A DNA stretch of 64,000 bases from Progne subis subis (lineage: Eukaryota; Chordata; Aves; Passeriformes; Hirundinidae), in the NCBI GenBank assembly GCA_022316685.1, contig JAKJHU010000153.1, positions 682,001 to 746,000 of the forward strand, in the 5' to 3' direction. The notes below the pieces were generated by a model. It made no database searches. It saw nothing but the letters and a program-made list of their open reading frames with translations, and was not told the DNA's origin. Below, piece by piece: positions 14,701 through 29,700 of this stretch; position 1 is the first letter of the stretch; each line of letters begins with the position of its first letter. A program made the translations under genes and the position numbers.

Positions 14701-17700
14701 TTTTGTGATAGCTGAGTGCTGTTAAATACTGCAGCGTGTGTGACATGCACAAACCAAAGTTCCTTGGGTGGCAAGTTCTCAGTGGCTTGAACGGGTGCCA
14801 AGAATGTCACGGATTCACATCCCGGCGAGCTTTGCTCCAGAGGGGCACAGGGTAATTACGCTGAGGGAATGTTTAGGTGGCTTTCTGTGCCCTTCCTCTT
14901 ACATTCATATTTCCAGTGGAAAGCCTTGTTTACACGTGGAGGAACGGGGTTCAGGTTCTTTGTGGTTTCCCTGTGTGGGCTGAGCCCCTTCAGCGCTCAT
15001 CTGCAGTTGGCAAAATGCGATGATGGCTTGTTACCTCTTGATACAAACCAACCTCAGAGGTCGGCCTGAGTTTTCTGACGTCTTCAACTTCAGGTTCAAC
15101 AACTCCTTTGAAGAAGGGAAAAACCCCTGGTATTTATTTCCGCAGGTGTGTGAAATGTTTTTTTTCCCATACAAATACCCTGGCGTGGGACACGTCGTGT
15201 GTAAAGAACAACTGCCTGCTGCTTGCTTGGATATTTAGGTCAGTGCTGGAATCAGCTCTGATAAGGAGTTGCTCACTGTGTGCCTAGACCTCTGGAATTT
15301 TCATTGTGGTTATTCCTGCCTGTGGCAGGGGTGTTGGAATGCGGTGATCTCTAGGGTCTCTTCCAGTCCCCTTCTGGGGTTCTGTGATTCCTGCTTGAGT
15401 GTGGTGGAGCAGCCACCTGGATTGTTGGATTAACAGGGTCGCGTCAGGAGTTTTGTGGGAATGGGCTACTGCTGTTCTTAGGAAGGAACATGTGATTGGA
15501 TATGCATTTTTGACATATGTGTGTAGAGAACGGGAAATTCTGGTTAAATATCTTCTGAGGTTCATGTAATATTTATCAGTAGGTCAGAAATACCAGTCTG
15601 TAATAGCCCTGTGTATATATTGCTCCAATATATAATTTTCCATCCAGAAGTCAAAGTGTTTCACAGGCAGAGGTCCTTTAGTCCATTGCTAGAATGGAAT
15701 ACAGTGCATTTTTTAAGCTTTTATTTTAGGCAGTTGCCATCAAATTTTTCTGGGTGTTGGCTGGCAGTAATCAGGTCTTTTTAATTCTTTTTATTCCCAG
15801 ACAACGCATCGTACATTCGGGAAACTTGGAGCATTTTCTGTTGCTGTTTTCCCAGGTTGTGGAAACCTAACCAGCAGGTTTTTTCCAAAGCCTATAAAGT
15901 ATCCCAAGGATTTGTGACTTCTGGATAGAGCTGATCATGCAGCACTGTCACTGCTGGTGTTTTGTGCATGGAGATCATCTACGGAGACTTATCTCAGATC
16001 TGGAAAGGGAGGGACAGGGAGAAAAACCAAGGGTTCCTGTTGCTTCCGTTCAGAGATGACTGTACATTAACTTTGGATTTCCTGACCCGGCTTGGGAATC
16101 TGCTGCTGACATCAGCCGTAAGAATAACCCGCCGTCAGCGGGGATGGAGCCTGTCCTCAGTAGATCTTTCTAGGAGATAATCTTCACTTGGAGATTGTTC
16201 TGAACAGGGTGTTGAGTCGAGCTGAGCCAGGCAGAGTTCCTGATTTCAAGTTAATTTTGGCAGGGAAAAAGTGATCATTCTGCATATTTCCTGTTAGGGG
16301 GGGAAAAAAAAAATCCTGGATTCTTCACCAGTTCTGGTTAAACAGTTTTTGAAGGCAGCTATAAAAATTTTTAAAGTACTGATTTTTTCACAGCTGAAAT
16401 TTGGCATGAAAAATGCAAAGGTTTTAAACTGGTTTTAGGTGGTTTTGTTTTTAACTTGCTCCAGCAACAGAGGTTAGAATCATAGAATGATAGAATCATG
16501 GAATGGTTTGGGTTGGAAGGGACCTTAAAGCTCATGTCATTCCAACCCTGCTGTGGGCTGGGACACCTTTCACTGCTTCAGGTGGCTCCAAGCCCTGTCT
16601 CACCTGGCCTTGGAAACTTCCAGGGAATGGGCAGTCACGGCTTTGCTGGGCATCGGCAGGTTGGCTTTGTTTTGCTTTTTTAAGCTTGCACTGGCAGCTC
16701 AGCACCTGTAGGACGTTAAAGCTGCCCTCTGCTTTATCCTCCACGGCAGCCACCATATTTCCGTCGGTGTTTCCAGCTTTGTGTCCCGCCTGCTGCTTGT
16801 GGGGAGTCCCCAGCCTGCAGCTGACTCACTGCTCCCAAATAAATCAACGGACAGAAATGACAATTGTGCCACATTTTAAAATTGCAGGAGGGTGGAGGGC
16901 AGGTTGTGAGATCCCTTGATTCAGCGCCGCTGCCATTGACAGGAAGCAGCGGGTCTCCCGTTCCATCGACAGGCTTGGAGCCTCTCTTTTATCTCCTTTT
17001 TGTGGGAACAAAGGACAGCTGGCTTTGTATTCTCCACTCAGTGCTTTAATTTTTCACACGTAAACCCAGCGTAACTTCATCGCTGCTAGACCCTGCAGAC
17101 TGTAATTGCTTGAAAATGAGAAATTTCTCTGGAAATGAGAAGCGGTTTGTGGTTTGCCTGGATTTGAAATGTTATCTTCGTGTTTATAACTGAGCAAGGG
17201 AAAATTCTGTGTGCTAAATGAGCTGCAATGTACTGAGACCAGGAATGAGGCGTGATCATCCTTGTGAGTCCCTTCCAACACAGGGTATTCCATGATTCCA
17301 TGAAACCAGGTCTGTTTGGGTCTGAACCCCACTGCTGGGTTTCTTACATGTCGAGGCTTTAGGAATCAGCTCATGTGGGGAAAATTTCGATTGGATTACG
17401 AATAAATTTAATCTTGATTAATGGAAAATAGATACATAGATAAATATTGCAAGTTATGAATAGATTTTATCATGATTGATGATAAATGGATACATAAATA
17501 GTGTGAGTAAGAATACACCTCCTTGTATACTCATAAGTAATTATGGAATGCAGACAAGTGTTTTCAAAGAGCTTGTAAACTACACCCATAGTAAAGTGCA
17601 TGTGTAAGAGAAAGACTTTGTGTTCACCCCTTGTTTAATTAAGAACAATCTCTCTTATTGCTTCATTTTTCCATCTGATTTTGCTGGCAGTAAAATGCAA

Positions 17701-20700
17701 AAATTGTTTTTCTTCAATGCTCTGATGCTGTAGTGTGGGACTGATTTTAGAAGTATCCGGACTGGACAAAAGAGCATCTGAAATCCTGGTTAAATACTCA
17801 AACTCTTCTCCAGTGATCCCACGTTCCTGGGAGAAGTGCAGAGCGAGTGGAGGATGTCGGAGGAGCCATTCCCAGCTCCCTCCCGGCGCCGCGTGTGTGT
17901 TGTGACAGCTCAGGAGGTTAGTTCTCCAGCACGCTGGCATTCTGCTCCGCTGACTTTACAGGGATGTGGAAGAGCAGGTTTTCCCATGTTGGGAAAAGGC
18001 TTAGTGCCAGAGCACGCTCTGCTTCTGGAAAAAAATCACCTCGGGTTTGATGCTGGTAGCAGAAGCCCAAAATGAAGTTATAAAGCTATTTTTATGCCAT
18101 TTTTACCTGCCCCAAAACCTATTGATGCTTGGAATGCTTTTAAGGAGTTGTTTATCAGAGCTGTTGTTCTATCCTATTATATTCCTGTGTTAAAATTTCC
18201 CTAGCTCATTCTAAAAGCTTTATGAACCTACTTTTGCCAGAAGAATTTTTAATAACTCATTTTCTGCGTTGGCAACGGGTGGTTGTTTTCAAAATTACTC
18301 ACAGGGAAAAGCAAAGCCATATTCTCATTTTAATATTCTGGGAACTTGTCCTTGAGCAGCTTTCAGGCTTCAGATCTGTATATTTTTAAAGCTGAAAAAG
18401 AGTTGTATTTTGCTTCTCAAGACTCCACATAATTCCTTGTCAGATGCTTTATTTTGATTGTGCTGTGAGCTATAACTGGGTGACACAGCAGCTATAATTA
18501 ACTCTTCCATCATTCTCCCATTCACAGAACATCAAACCTTTGACTTACTTTTGAATTATTATATCCATGTTTCTTCAATTGGAAAAGCGATGGGGATTTC
18601 CCTAAAGAAAGGGAGAATTGTTCTTGCAATATTTTTTTTCCTTGTCTAAAAATAGTCAGGAAATGACTATTTTTTTTTTTCTTTCTGGAATGTCTTGGAA
18701 AGTCTTGCTTTGCTAAGGGACACATATCCCTAAAACTCTCTGGGGAAGGGGAAGTTTGATCCTTGTTTCCCAGAGTTGCACAGAATTTAGGCTCCTTTGT
18801 AACATCAGCCTGTTACATTGCTGTGTCATCACTTGGATATCTAACAGTGATATCCTGAGATAATACTTTTTCTCTAGTGGAATGCTGTGATTTTAACAGC
18901 ATGTTCCATATTTTTAACATCCTCATTAAAAAAAAAAAAAAAAAAATCTGTAAAAATAGCCTGTCACCATTCTAAAGGACTCCTCCAATCATTTCAGTGC
19001 TGCCTCTTGCTCAGGAGATACTGTACATCTCAGCACACTGGAATTCTAAAGGCTTTGGGAGTCCAGGGACGAAGCATCAACATATAAGGAAGGGAAAGTG
19101 GAAGTGTGCACAGGCCAGAGGGTTCTGCAGCCCTAAAGTCCTATTTTAGCCTTCCCCAGGGACTGCTGAACCATGTGGCGCTGCTGTCAGCTTGGGAATT
19201 ACTTTCATTTTCTCCCCACACACGTTCTCTGCCCTGTATTTGTGTGTTTAAGGAAGTTGCTGTATTCTTTGCCAGTTTACTTCCCAGTAGTAGGTGATGG
19301 CTGATGTTACCCCTGGAGAACACTGAGGGCCTGTTCGTGTGGGGTTGGGTTTGTTCTTTCCCCAGAATGCTGTAGAGAAGAACTTCAGTTTGGTGATTTA
19401 GTGGAAAGGCAGAGGGAATGGGATAAAGATGAGGAAGAAATGCTTCACTCTTCACTTTCAGTGATTAAATAGTTCATTAATGAAGAGGGCACAAAAAGAA
19501 GGGTGCACAAGTGAGACAGAAATAATGACAGTTTACCAGTTTAGCAGAAAAATGAGGCTGTCAAGGGACATCTTGATGGTGAGAGATTTGTTGCTGGGAA
19601 ACACAAGGGACGGTAGCTGGGAAGAGAAATATTATTTATTATCTGTGAGGTGGGAAGCTGAGTGATGCAGGGCAGCTGCCCTCGGGAAGAGCAGGGCAGG
19701 AGGAAGGGCTCAGCTTTTCACTCCTCTCCCAAAGTGATGCTGAACTTCCTCCCCCGGGGCTGGAGGAGTAGGAGGAGAATGTGTGGGAAAGGCACCAATG
19801 TGTGAAGTGGCTCGATGGAATTGGGAGGGTTGTAATGAGAGGGTGAGACCGGCAGCAGAGTTTTCTCATAGTTTATTATTACTTCTGCATATTTTGACCC
19901 TTTTTGTTGTGTTTTATTTTGGTCTGGCTTGTTTTTATATCCTTCTGGATTGTTTGCAAGTATTTTGGGGACAGAGATTGTCTTGCCTTATGTGCCTCCA
20001 AATATAATTGGGGACAGAGCCCAAGGGCTTTTGGGAATGCGCCATGGTGTTTGTTACACCAAGATGTTGAGAAAGAAAATCAGGTTTTTTTAATGTTTGA
20101 AGAAAAACACCCACAAAAAAAAGCAGTAGAAGAGCTCACCAAATCAAATCTGGGAAATTATTAGAAGCCTGAAATCGTTTCGCTGAGAAAAGAAATGGAA
20201 AAGTTAAGTGGTTTAATGGCAAGAAGGTTTGTAAGAAGGTTATGAAATATTTAAGATAAGAAAGAGATAAACTTGCGTATCGTTTTTCTAATACTGATGT
20301 GGAGACGAATATAAAAATTCAATCGAACAGTGAATTTCAGACTGACTGGGTTATTTTAGTATGTGGCACATCTCCCCCCCTCCAGCCTCCGAGTTAAAAT
20401 TCCAGCAGAATTTTTTCGAAGGCTGTTCATGTAATGGAGAATGAGAGTCTCTGGGGTTATGTCAGACAAAATTATTTTTAGCGCTGTTCTGAGTCCTCGT
20501 GCCTCGGGGAAGAAATGAGCCACTGAAGCAGGATGACGTGTCCCCACTGGGCAAGCTTTAATAACATTATATTCTCTGTATTTCTGCCTCTCCTCGAAGC
20601 ATCGGATGATCCTGAGTTCGAGAATTAGATTGACTCCCTCTGTGATCTAATATGCAAATCCTCTTCTGCTGTAATTATTGTTTATAGAAGGTGGTTCTGG

Positions 20701-23700
20701 TTCTGAATTCTTCATATCCTGAAGTTGGAGGTTGAGGCTGAGCTTGGAAACAGTGTTTGCTGGTTCATAGAGAATTCTAGGATGAGCTGAGCTGGAAGGG
20801 ATCTTAAAGATCATCTTGTTCCACCCTGGGCCTTGGGCTGGGGCAGGGACATGGACATCCCCATCTCTCCAGGTTATTCCTAAGCAGTTGTCCAGAATAC
20901 TTGCCATGATTTTCACACGTGGTCTCTTTGGAGTACAGATATTTTCAGAGAATATGCCTGACAGAACAGTAATATTTCTTGCCTGTACATGAGAGTGCTG
21001 GGAGGGATTTTTAAGCATTGTCAGACCTGTGCATCCTCCCTGTATTTCTCCACTCTTCCTACACAGCTTCTGAGCTGGTCCAACATTGCATTACACTTTA
21101 TTAAATCTCCATCATTGTCAGGGTGGGTGACAGGATCTCAGTGACATTTTACCCATATTGCACTTCCCTGCCTGTCTCCTCCGGGGGCTTTGGAGGGGAA
21201 TATTGGTAGGAAGATTCTTAAACTCGTGTCAATAGCAGGTGGCAACACAGAAACAGAATCTGGCACAAAAGAGAGGAAGGCCTGTAGGCGAGCAGAAACT
21301 CTGGAATTTTGCTTTTTTAATAAGATAACCATTTCTGGGGTTTCTGGGGTGACTTTGCTCCATGCCTCACCTGTCCTTCCCTCCATGCCATTCCCAGCAG
21401 TGACTCCAGCAGCAGCTCGAGCGACGAGTCCCCAGCGCGCTCGGTGCAGTCGACGGCCGTCCCCGCACCCGCGTCCCAGCTGCTCCCGTCGCTGGAGAAG
21501 GATGAGCCCCGGAAGAGTTTTGGGATCAAGGTGCAAAATCTTCCAGTGCGCTCAACAGGTAAATTTACTCAGGAAAGGGGAACAGGAGCAAAAAGGGGTG
21601 AGACTGGTAGAATAACCTGTACTAAGTCTTTGACACATGGCAGCCACGTGCTGCCTTCAAGGATGGAATTCTCTCTCTGCTTCTGCCTCAGTTCTTGTGT
21701 GACAGTAGGAAAATTGCTTAATTAGTGACCATCTGTGAGATACCCTGCTGGTCCCATCTCCAAGTATTGGGATTTCTAGCTCCTGGAACTGGTGCTTCCA
21801 GTAGTCCGACCTTTCCCAGGATAAAAACTGACACATCTCCATTTTTAACTTAAAACTTTGATTGTTTTATCTCACTTTGCTTCAATTTCCTTTTCAGTCC
21901 AAAAAGTTGAGGGTTTTCTGTTGCAGTTTGAGCACTTTAAAACACCTCTGAGCATATTTGTAAAGGCAATGCATATTGCATAGAAAATAATGCAGGAAAC
22001 CACGTGCTAGGGAGCGCCCATGATTGCTCCCTGTTCCCTGTGCTGAGCACAGGAGACATTCCACAGGAAAAACCAGCATGGGATCAGTTGTGAAACAGTT
22101 TTAACAGAATTCTTGGATGCAGAAGCACTGGCTGAGCTAAAACAATATCTGTTAATTTTGTGAGCAGAGTACTCACTTGTTGGTATCTTTCTATAGATTT
22201 AATGCCTATAATATTCCTTGAAAGGACATGATGTTGAGATCAATATCTCACGAATCCCAGACAGGTTGTGTGGGCCTGAGTCAGATTCTGCAAAATCTGA
22301 TGAATCTGCCTGGTTATATTTCTGAATTGACTGAACTGAATGCTGCGTGACTCCAGCCTCCATTCCAGACACCTCATCCCAGCTGTGCGCAGTATTCCTG
22401 TGGGATTTTTAATCAAGTACCCCAGTTACTTCTTCTTCACCTGGAACTGGGTTCTCAGAAGCAAAAACCATCCATTGCCAGCTTTAGCTATGTAAAACCT
22501 CATGTGTAGATTCTTGGGTTTGAAAGAGGAAGATCAGCCAGAAACTTTGGACACTGGCAAAGTTAACATCCCAAATTAAAAAGGGCAGTGATGTGAGCAC
22601 TGAGTTAAAGGGGATGAAGTCGCATTTCAGAAAGACAATTAGAGTTCTTCATGTCTTTCATGGTGCTGCTGAGTTGCTAGAAGTTATATTTCTGCAGTAT
22701 TAATGTTTATTTGTTGGTTTAGATACAAGCCTTAAAGATGGACTTTTCCACGAGTTCAAGAAGTACGGGAAGGTGACGTCGGTGCAGATCCACGGTGCGT
22801 CTGAGGAACGGTATGGCCTCGTGTTCTTCCGGCAGCAGGAGGACCAGGAGAAAGCACTAAATGCCTCCAAAGGAAAGCTTTTCTTTGGCATGCAGATCGA
22901 AGTCACAGCCTGGATAGGACCAGGTAAGGTCCACACCCTCCTCCCACAGGACTGCTCTGGGTATGTTCAGGAGCTGTTGTAAAGAGGCAGAATAGAGTAG
23001 GAAACATACTTTAAAGAAATTGGGAAAAATGCCACAGCAAACTCCAGAGCAAAAAGAGTGGATGCTCTTGAATCAAACAGCTAGAGAGTTCCAGTCTTAA
23101 GCCTCAGAGAAGGAGAGCTGCCATCCTCCCAAACAGTGGGATCTGCTGGAAGGAACAATCTCATCTGCCATGTCTCGGTGGAGCAGCTGCCAGTGGGTGG
23201 TGTGAGCACAGCACTGAGTCCTCCCAGCCTCGTTTTGTCTCCTTTTAATTAAAACAGCCAACGAGTGCTGCGTTTTGAGGCTGTGGCAGCACAGCCCACG
23301 TGACCGACCAGTGAGAGCTGCAGCCCTGAGCATGTGGTGAAGTTCTCAGACTGCACTTCAATGACTTCTTTAAAAATTGATTCTTGAAAACAAACTCCTG
23401 CCATGTGCTCTTCCCCAAGCACAGGGAAGCCTTACTGGAATTCATGCACTCAAGCATTGATATTGAGTAAATTTCCAGAGGAGGAGCTGAAAGATGCAAC
23501 TTCCTTTCACCTGAGGATGCTCAGATTCCTACGTGGAATATAAAGATTCCTAATCCCACATAAATAACAAGTCATGGGCAGAAGTTGGTGTTTTTCTCGA
23601 AGACAGTGGTTACACTTGTTCAGATCAAGGAGACCTGAATAAACCAACATGGGCCATATCTCCAGTCATTACAAATTTCCTGCTCTGTTTTATCCTAGAA

Positions 23701-26700
23701 ACTGAAAGCGAGAATGAATTTCGTCCTTTGGATGAAAGGATAGATGAGTTTCACCCAAAGGCAACAAGAACTCTGTTCATTGGCAACCTGGAGAAAACAA
23801 CCACCTACCATGACCTTCGCAACATCTTCCAGCGCTTTGGGGGAATAGTGGTATGTGAATCGTGTCCTGTGTAGGATGGCACTGCCCCTCTTTCTGTACA
23901 GACCTGTGAAATGCTGTGAGTGGTGCTAAATCTGTCAACATCAGATAATTCAGCCGTTCAGTGATAATCTGAGTCATTCATCTTGCTGGAATATACCTGA
24001 AAGCTGTATTCGGAGTTCAGCATGTGAATGTTGAAGGGTAGCTTAGCAGGAAAAACAGTCCTAGGAGTGTTTACAACAAATGTCTCTCCTGCTGTTTTCT
24101 CCTGGTGGTTCTCTCCTGGTAGCTCCAAAGCTGACTGGGTATTTGGGTTGTGAATGTGCCAGGTGATGTTCTCATGTTGACTCCTACCACTGTGTGAATC
24201 TGAGTTTCCCATTAATTCCTGGAACAAAGGGCACAGTCAGTGCGTGTGGAGGCAGCCCTGTGCCCAGGCAGAGGGCATTGGAGCAGATGAGTCAGTGATG
24301 GCACACGAAGGACATGGGTTTTCAGCTGAGGGGGAGTATCCAGATGAGGTACAGCAGCCCTCTCCCCTCTGCTCATGGCTTTCTGTCAATTCACATCAAT
24401 ATTATATTTAAGGGAAATTTTCCACAAAAGTTGTGCAACTGTTCAATTTAATTAATTTTCACAAGGGCATGGAGTAACAGGACAAGCCTTAAGTTGAAGG
24501 AGGGCAGAGTTAGATGGGATATTGGGAAGAAATTCTTCCCTGTGAGGGTGGGGAGGCCCTGGCACAGGGTCCCCAGAGAAGCTGTGGCTGCCCCATCCCT
24601 GGAAGTGTCCAAGGCCAGGTTGGATGGGCCTTGGAGCACCCTGGGATGGTGGGAGGTGTCCCTGCCCATGGCAGAGGGTAGAACTGGATGAGCTGTAAGG
24701 ACCCTTCCAACCCAAACCATTCGGGGATTCATTCTGTGATTCCTGTTGAGTTGGGGTTTCAGATGGTTCATGTTCTCCCTGTCAGCTGTGGGTGCTTGTG
24801 AATGTGCTGTGCATCATTCACTCTGCTCCAACATGTTTTTATTGCTGCTGAGGAATCGGTTGCGCATACCAGGAACCCCATCCCTGCTACCCCTCCAAAG
24901 AAGAGGAGGTTGCTTCCATGTACAGTGTGAACAAATATAAAATCCTCATTTTATGATGTCTGGCAGCCCTTATGTATCCAGACTCTGCTGTATCCTTGAC
25001 ATCAGTACTGATTTATGAATTCGTGCCATGTCTGTGGCTTGAACCCTTTGCCAGTGTTAGGGCAGCAGAGCTCTCCTGATAAAGATGCTTATCAGTCGTA
25101 GTGTAAATTGGCTTTTGTGTGTCGTGGTGCTCCCTGTCAGCATTATTAATGGCTCAGACTTGGGAGGCAGCGCTGCCTCGCCATTTCCAGAAAAACTTGC
25201 AAGCTCAGATGTGGAAAGGAGCAGCTTTATAACCTTTCTGAGGGGTAATGAGCACAATAATGATATTTTATTTGCCTGTCACAAGGAATTGCTTGCCCAG
25301 GGTGAGCGGTCAAGTATAATTTGCCATGGTTGCAGTTGTGCTACTTCAGACACCTGGATGTGTAGTTATCTATTAATATTCCACTTAAATCATTAGGCCA
25401 GGGCTGTAGGAGTCTAACAGTTGTGTAAATCTCCCTGTTTACTTGTGTTTTCCCAGATAAAGAGCTTTTGGGTGAGACCGTATCAAACTGCTGCCTTGTC
25501 TCTAAATTTATTAACCATGAAATTAGCCTGTCCGGGATGTTGGAACATTTGCGCTCAGATCCATGTGTGGCTCACAAAGGCAGCTCCTGCTATTCCAACA
25601 AATAAAGCCGAACCCTCCACCTCCTATTTTCAGCTTGGAATGAATCATAATATCATGAGTTTGTTCAGAGGCTTTGGGTACATTTCCAGTGCTAGTGCTG
25701 AGCTTGTTTGTTAACCAAATGTCAGCTCCTGGCTTGCTGGGCTTTTTAAAATTGATTAAAATCAGCCTTTATTTGGCTTTGTGAGCCTCTGGCAGTACTT
25801 GTGAATGGGCCTGTGGTGGCTTGGTTTTAAAGAGCAGCAGCAACCGAAGCTGAGGATCTTTTTTGCCTTTGCCATGAGTCAGGCTGGTTCAGGAGATGAG
25901 TCCAGCATCACTTTGTGTTTCTAGGAACAGGATGGATCATGATTATTTGGAAAAGAAGCCCGGATTGGCTCAGAGATGAGGATCGGAGCAGGTTGTTTTT
26001 TCTTGAGCCTTTGTGAGCGAAAATTAATCCGTATTTCTTTGATCCTGAATTGTCTCTTTGTGATATAGTATTAACAGCCTAAAGCTGGTGTTTGTTGATC
26101 AGGTCAGGCTTAGTTCTGCGGGCTTGGATTTTAAATCTGTGGGATAAAGAGCTTTCCCTGCTCAGTAAGGATTTGGTTTTGAGATGCAGCAGAACAGCAA
26201 AGTTTTAACCGTCTACTATTGTTTAAATCCTCTCTCTGAAGAAAATATTAATTAAAGAGCTTGCTGTGCCATGTGTCCCTGAAAAAACCAAGTCCCCTTA
26301 GATGGTATTGACTGCTGACTGTCGGTTGTTGTGTTTTGTGCTTGTCCCCAGGACATCGACATTAAGAAGGTGAACGGTGTCCCTCAGTATGCATTCCTGC
26401 AGTACTGCGACATCGCCAGCGTGTGCAAAGCCATTAAGAAGATGGATGGGGAATATCTTGGAAATAACCGGCTCAAGGTAAAGAAATCATTCCCTGGACC
26501 ATATCCTTGTGTCTTCCATTGCCACATCTTGGGATGTGTCACAGCAGGGCAGTTTGTGGAAGTAAGATGGTTTTTAATGTGAGATCATATCGGAGCGTGA
26601 TAGTTTCAACCACCACCTGATTGGAGTTAATCAGCATTTTTGCTGGCTCTGTCCACACGCAATCCTGGGATTGAGCACTCAAGAGTCTGACGTTTCCTGG

Positions 26701-29700
26701 CCTGGAAGGGCCATGTCTGGTGAAGCTGTGCTGGGAGTCCATCCTGCTCCCCATGGCAAAAGGGGCCTGTCAGGCCCCAGAGCTGTCAGCCTGTCACTTC
26801 TCAGACATTCAAACTGTAGAAGAACCCAGTGTTGGCAAACACCATATTTGTTTAAACAAGCAAATTATTTTCATTAATTGCTCTTTGATTTTTGTCTTGC
26901 ACCTGCACCAGATGCTAATTTTAGAAAATCCATACAAACAACAGCTTTCTCCAAATAAGTCTTTCATTAGACAGGCTCTGTTCAGTGAGTTTAACCCCTG
27001 TGCACTGTACTGATGGAAGTTTTGCCCTTTTGTGTCCAGCTGGGTTTTGGGAAGAGCATGCCTACAAACTGCGTGTGGTTAGATGGGCTTTCCACAAACG
27101 TTACGGATCAGTATCTGACCCGACATTTCTGCCGATACGGGCCTGTGGTGAAGGTAGGTGGGAGGCTTTGGCATGTGCTTCCAAGTCGTTACTGTCTTCC
27201 TTTCTTCCCATCCTGTCCTTTCAACCCCACTGTCCAGGGCTTTATAGCTCAGGTAGAACAAATTCTCTCTGGGGTGGAATTCGGCTGACAGGGCTCTGTC
27301 AACATAGACAGCAACCAAAATTTTTGAGTGAGCCGAGATGTTGAGTATTGGAAACCATTTGTTGCTCTTGCGCAGTACATTCTCTCCCCAGCAAAACTTC
27401 TTAAATGTTAGTTGGAAGAACAGCAGTCTAATTATGTAATTACTCATACTTGTGAATTACATAATTAGACATAACTATGTTTTTTTTTCATCAGACCAAG
27501 AAGAAAAAGACTTTTTAAAAGCAGTCAGGACAATCACAGTGCCAAAAGTACATGGAAGACAAGAGCAAGTCAACAATGGTGCAACACCCCCGTGTCATGC
27601 AGCGGGGGCCTCTCTCATGCAAGTGATTTATCACGTGCTTAAACTTCAGTGTAGGAGTTGCCCTGTGTATTTTTATTGGACATGGATGTACTTAAAATTA
27701 AGCAACATGTGTAAATCTTTGCAGGATCAGGGTCTGGCCTCTCCAAAGGATTTTTGTGGGTTTGTGTTGCAGCTTTGACATTCTTTATTGTAGCTGTTGT
27801 TGCTTGAATAATACATTTATGCTGCTAAAGGAAGGCAATATTTGGAAATTGGGCACTTAACAACTGGTGAGTGGTACTGCAGATTGATAACAAAAGCTGG
27901 TTCCACTTCGGGATTAAATGTTCCCTTTACCTTTTTTCCCCCCTAAAATGTGTTGGAAATTTTAAAAAAAAAAAAAGTTAACAAAGCAATGCTACAAAAC
28001 GCAGTCAACAAAGAAAAAATATTCAAAGTAAAATACAGAAAAACAAAATAAAGGCGTAATATTCCTCAAGCCACAATATCCACAATTCAAAGCAGTCCCG
28101 TGTCCTTTTATTGTCTCTTCATTCCAATATGCCTCATCAGAAAAGTCTGGAAATTCACCTTGCTAAAAATTATTTCCTTCCTGGTATCCTCATGACTTAG
28201 GATTTTGTTGGGACTGACATTAAGTCCTGTGGATGAGGCTCTTATTTGGTTTTTGTTTTGTTTTTTTGTTTTTTACAGGTGGTGTTTGACCGCTTAAAAG
28301 GCATGGCCCTGGTTCTCTACAATGAGATTGAATATGCACAAGCAGCTGTAAAAGAGACCAAGGGGAGGAAAATCGGTGGGAATAAAATTAAGGTGTGCAG
28401 AATGACCTCCAAACCAAAGCAAAACAGGCAAAAAAAGAGGAACAAATTGTGCTTAGGCCTTCCCCCTTAAATGCTGGCAGTGCAGACTGCCAGGCTCAAG
28501 GAATACTTGGCGGGACACACATGTCCCACATATCTAAGGCTTAAATTATATTTTTATACTCGGCTGATCAAGATGTCAGGGAATCCTGATCTATTACTTT
28601 TAAAGCCTTTTCCAGTATTCTGCCGTTCGTTTCGCTGAACTTGTCTCTCTGAGCTCCTGAGTGTTGGTGTCCGTGTCACTGCCTCGTTTACCCCAATCCA
28701 AGGCAAACTTTTGTCTGTTTTCATGTTAAGAAAGGGAAATCTGAAGGTATGAGTTCCTCCGGGAAAACACATGGCTGCATCCAGCTGCTCCATGCTGATG
28801 TCCAAGCTCTGGGGTACAGTAACCTCAGTATGCAGTCATGGAATCACGGTATAGTTTGATTTGGAAAAGACCTTAAAGATTGTCTCATCCTTCCTTGCAA
28901 CAGATTTTAAACAATAATTGAAACCACTACTTTAAAAAATACACAAAATATACTTTTCTTCCTGAAGCAAAACTTAACATTACAGTTCGATCTTGGATTT
29001 GGGTGAATGTGGTGATACTTGTTCTGACTGTCCCATCAGTCCCACTAACTGGGTATGTGAGGTGTCAGCCAACCCTTTGAATTACCTTCCTCCTCCTCCT
29101 TTCTCCTCTCTTAAAGAGTGAGCAGTGATGATGGCAGGCATGATTTCAGCAGCTTCCCACCTCACCAGGGCTGGGAGTTGGATATTCTGTAGTTTTTGAG
29201 CATGCTTTTGGGTATCAGTCACCGTTCTGTGCAGGAAAGCGTGTGGTCCTTTCGCATCTTGTGTAGATCTTGTTGCTTAATGACTTTGGAATAAGCGACA
29301 CCCTCGATGTGGACCCGTGCTCCATTGCTGTGATTACACACAGAAAAGGGCTGACTTTAAAAAAATAGCAGAATGTTAAAATATTCCATTATGTGGCATA
29401 CACATAATTAAATCAGTTGTAATCCTTAAATTTCTTCATTATACCATTAGCTTCTTAGTGCTAGAAAACACCAATTGTTGGAGTAGCCGGATCAGGGAGC
29501 TGCAGTTCAGGAGCTTGGTTCTTTCCCTGCTCTATAACTCCGGGCAGACACCGTGGAGTCCAGAATGGATTAATAATCCTGACCCTCTGTAGCACTGCCT
29601 TGAGATAAAAAGGACTTTGGAACTGTCCTGGTAATAAAAACATCAATACCACGATAGTAATGTGTATTTTTCCTGCTGCTTTGCCCAACAGAAGCCTCTG

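Larger units (their letters stand above)
1424..21397 (+). other. SPEN large intron (20 kb)
   Basis: No SPEN exon is visible inside. Contents noted separately: CR1 fragments (2235-2510, 15300-15395, 16476-16660, 17255-17300, 20765-20880), a CpG island (6534-7000), a small CpG-dense patch (9325-9395), a diverged tandem duplication (4970-5190), an AT-rich duplication (17390-17512) and long homopolymers, notably the T tract at 11742-11779. The remaining sequence is unremarkable A/T-rich intron. The length resembles the long intron at this position in mammals. Confidence 0.8.
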
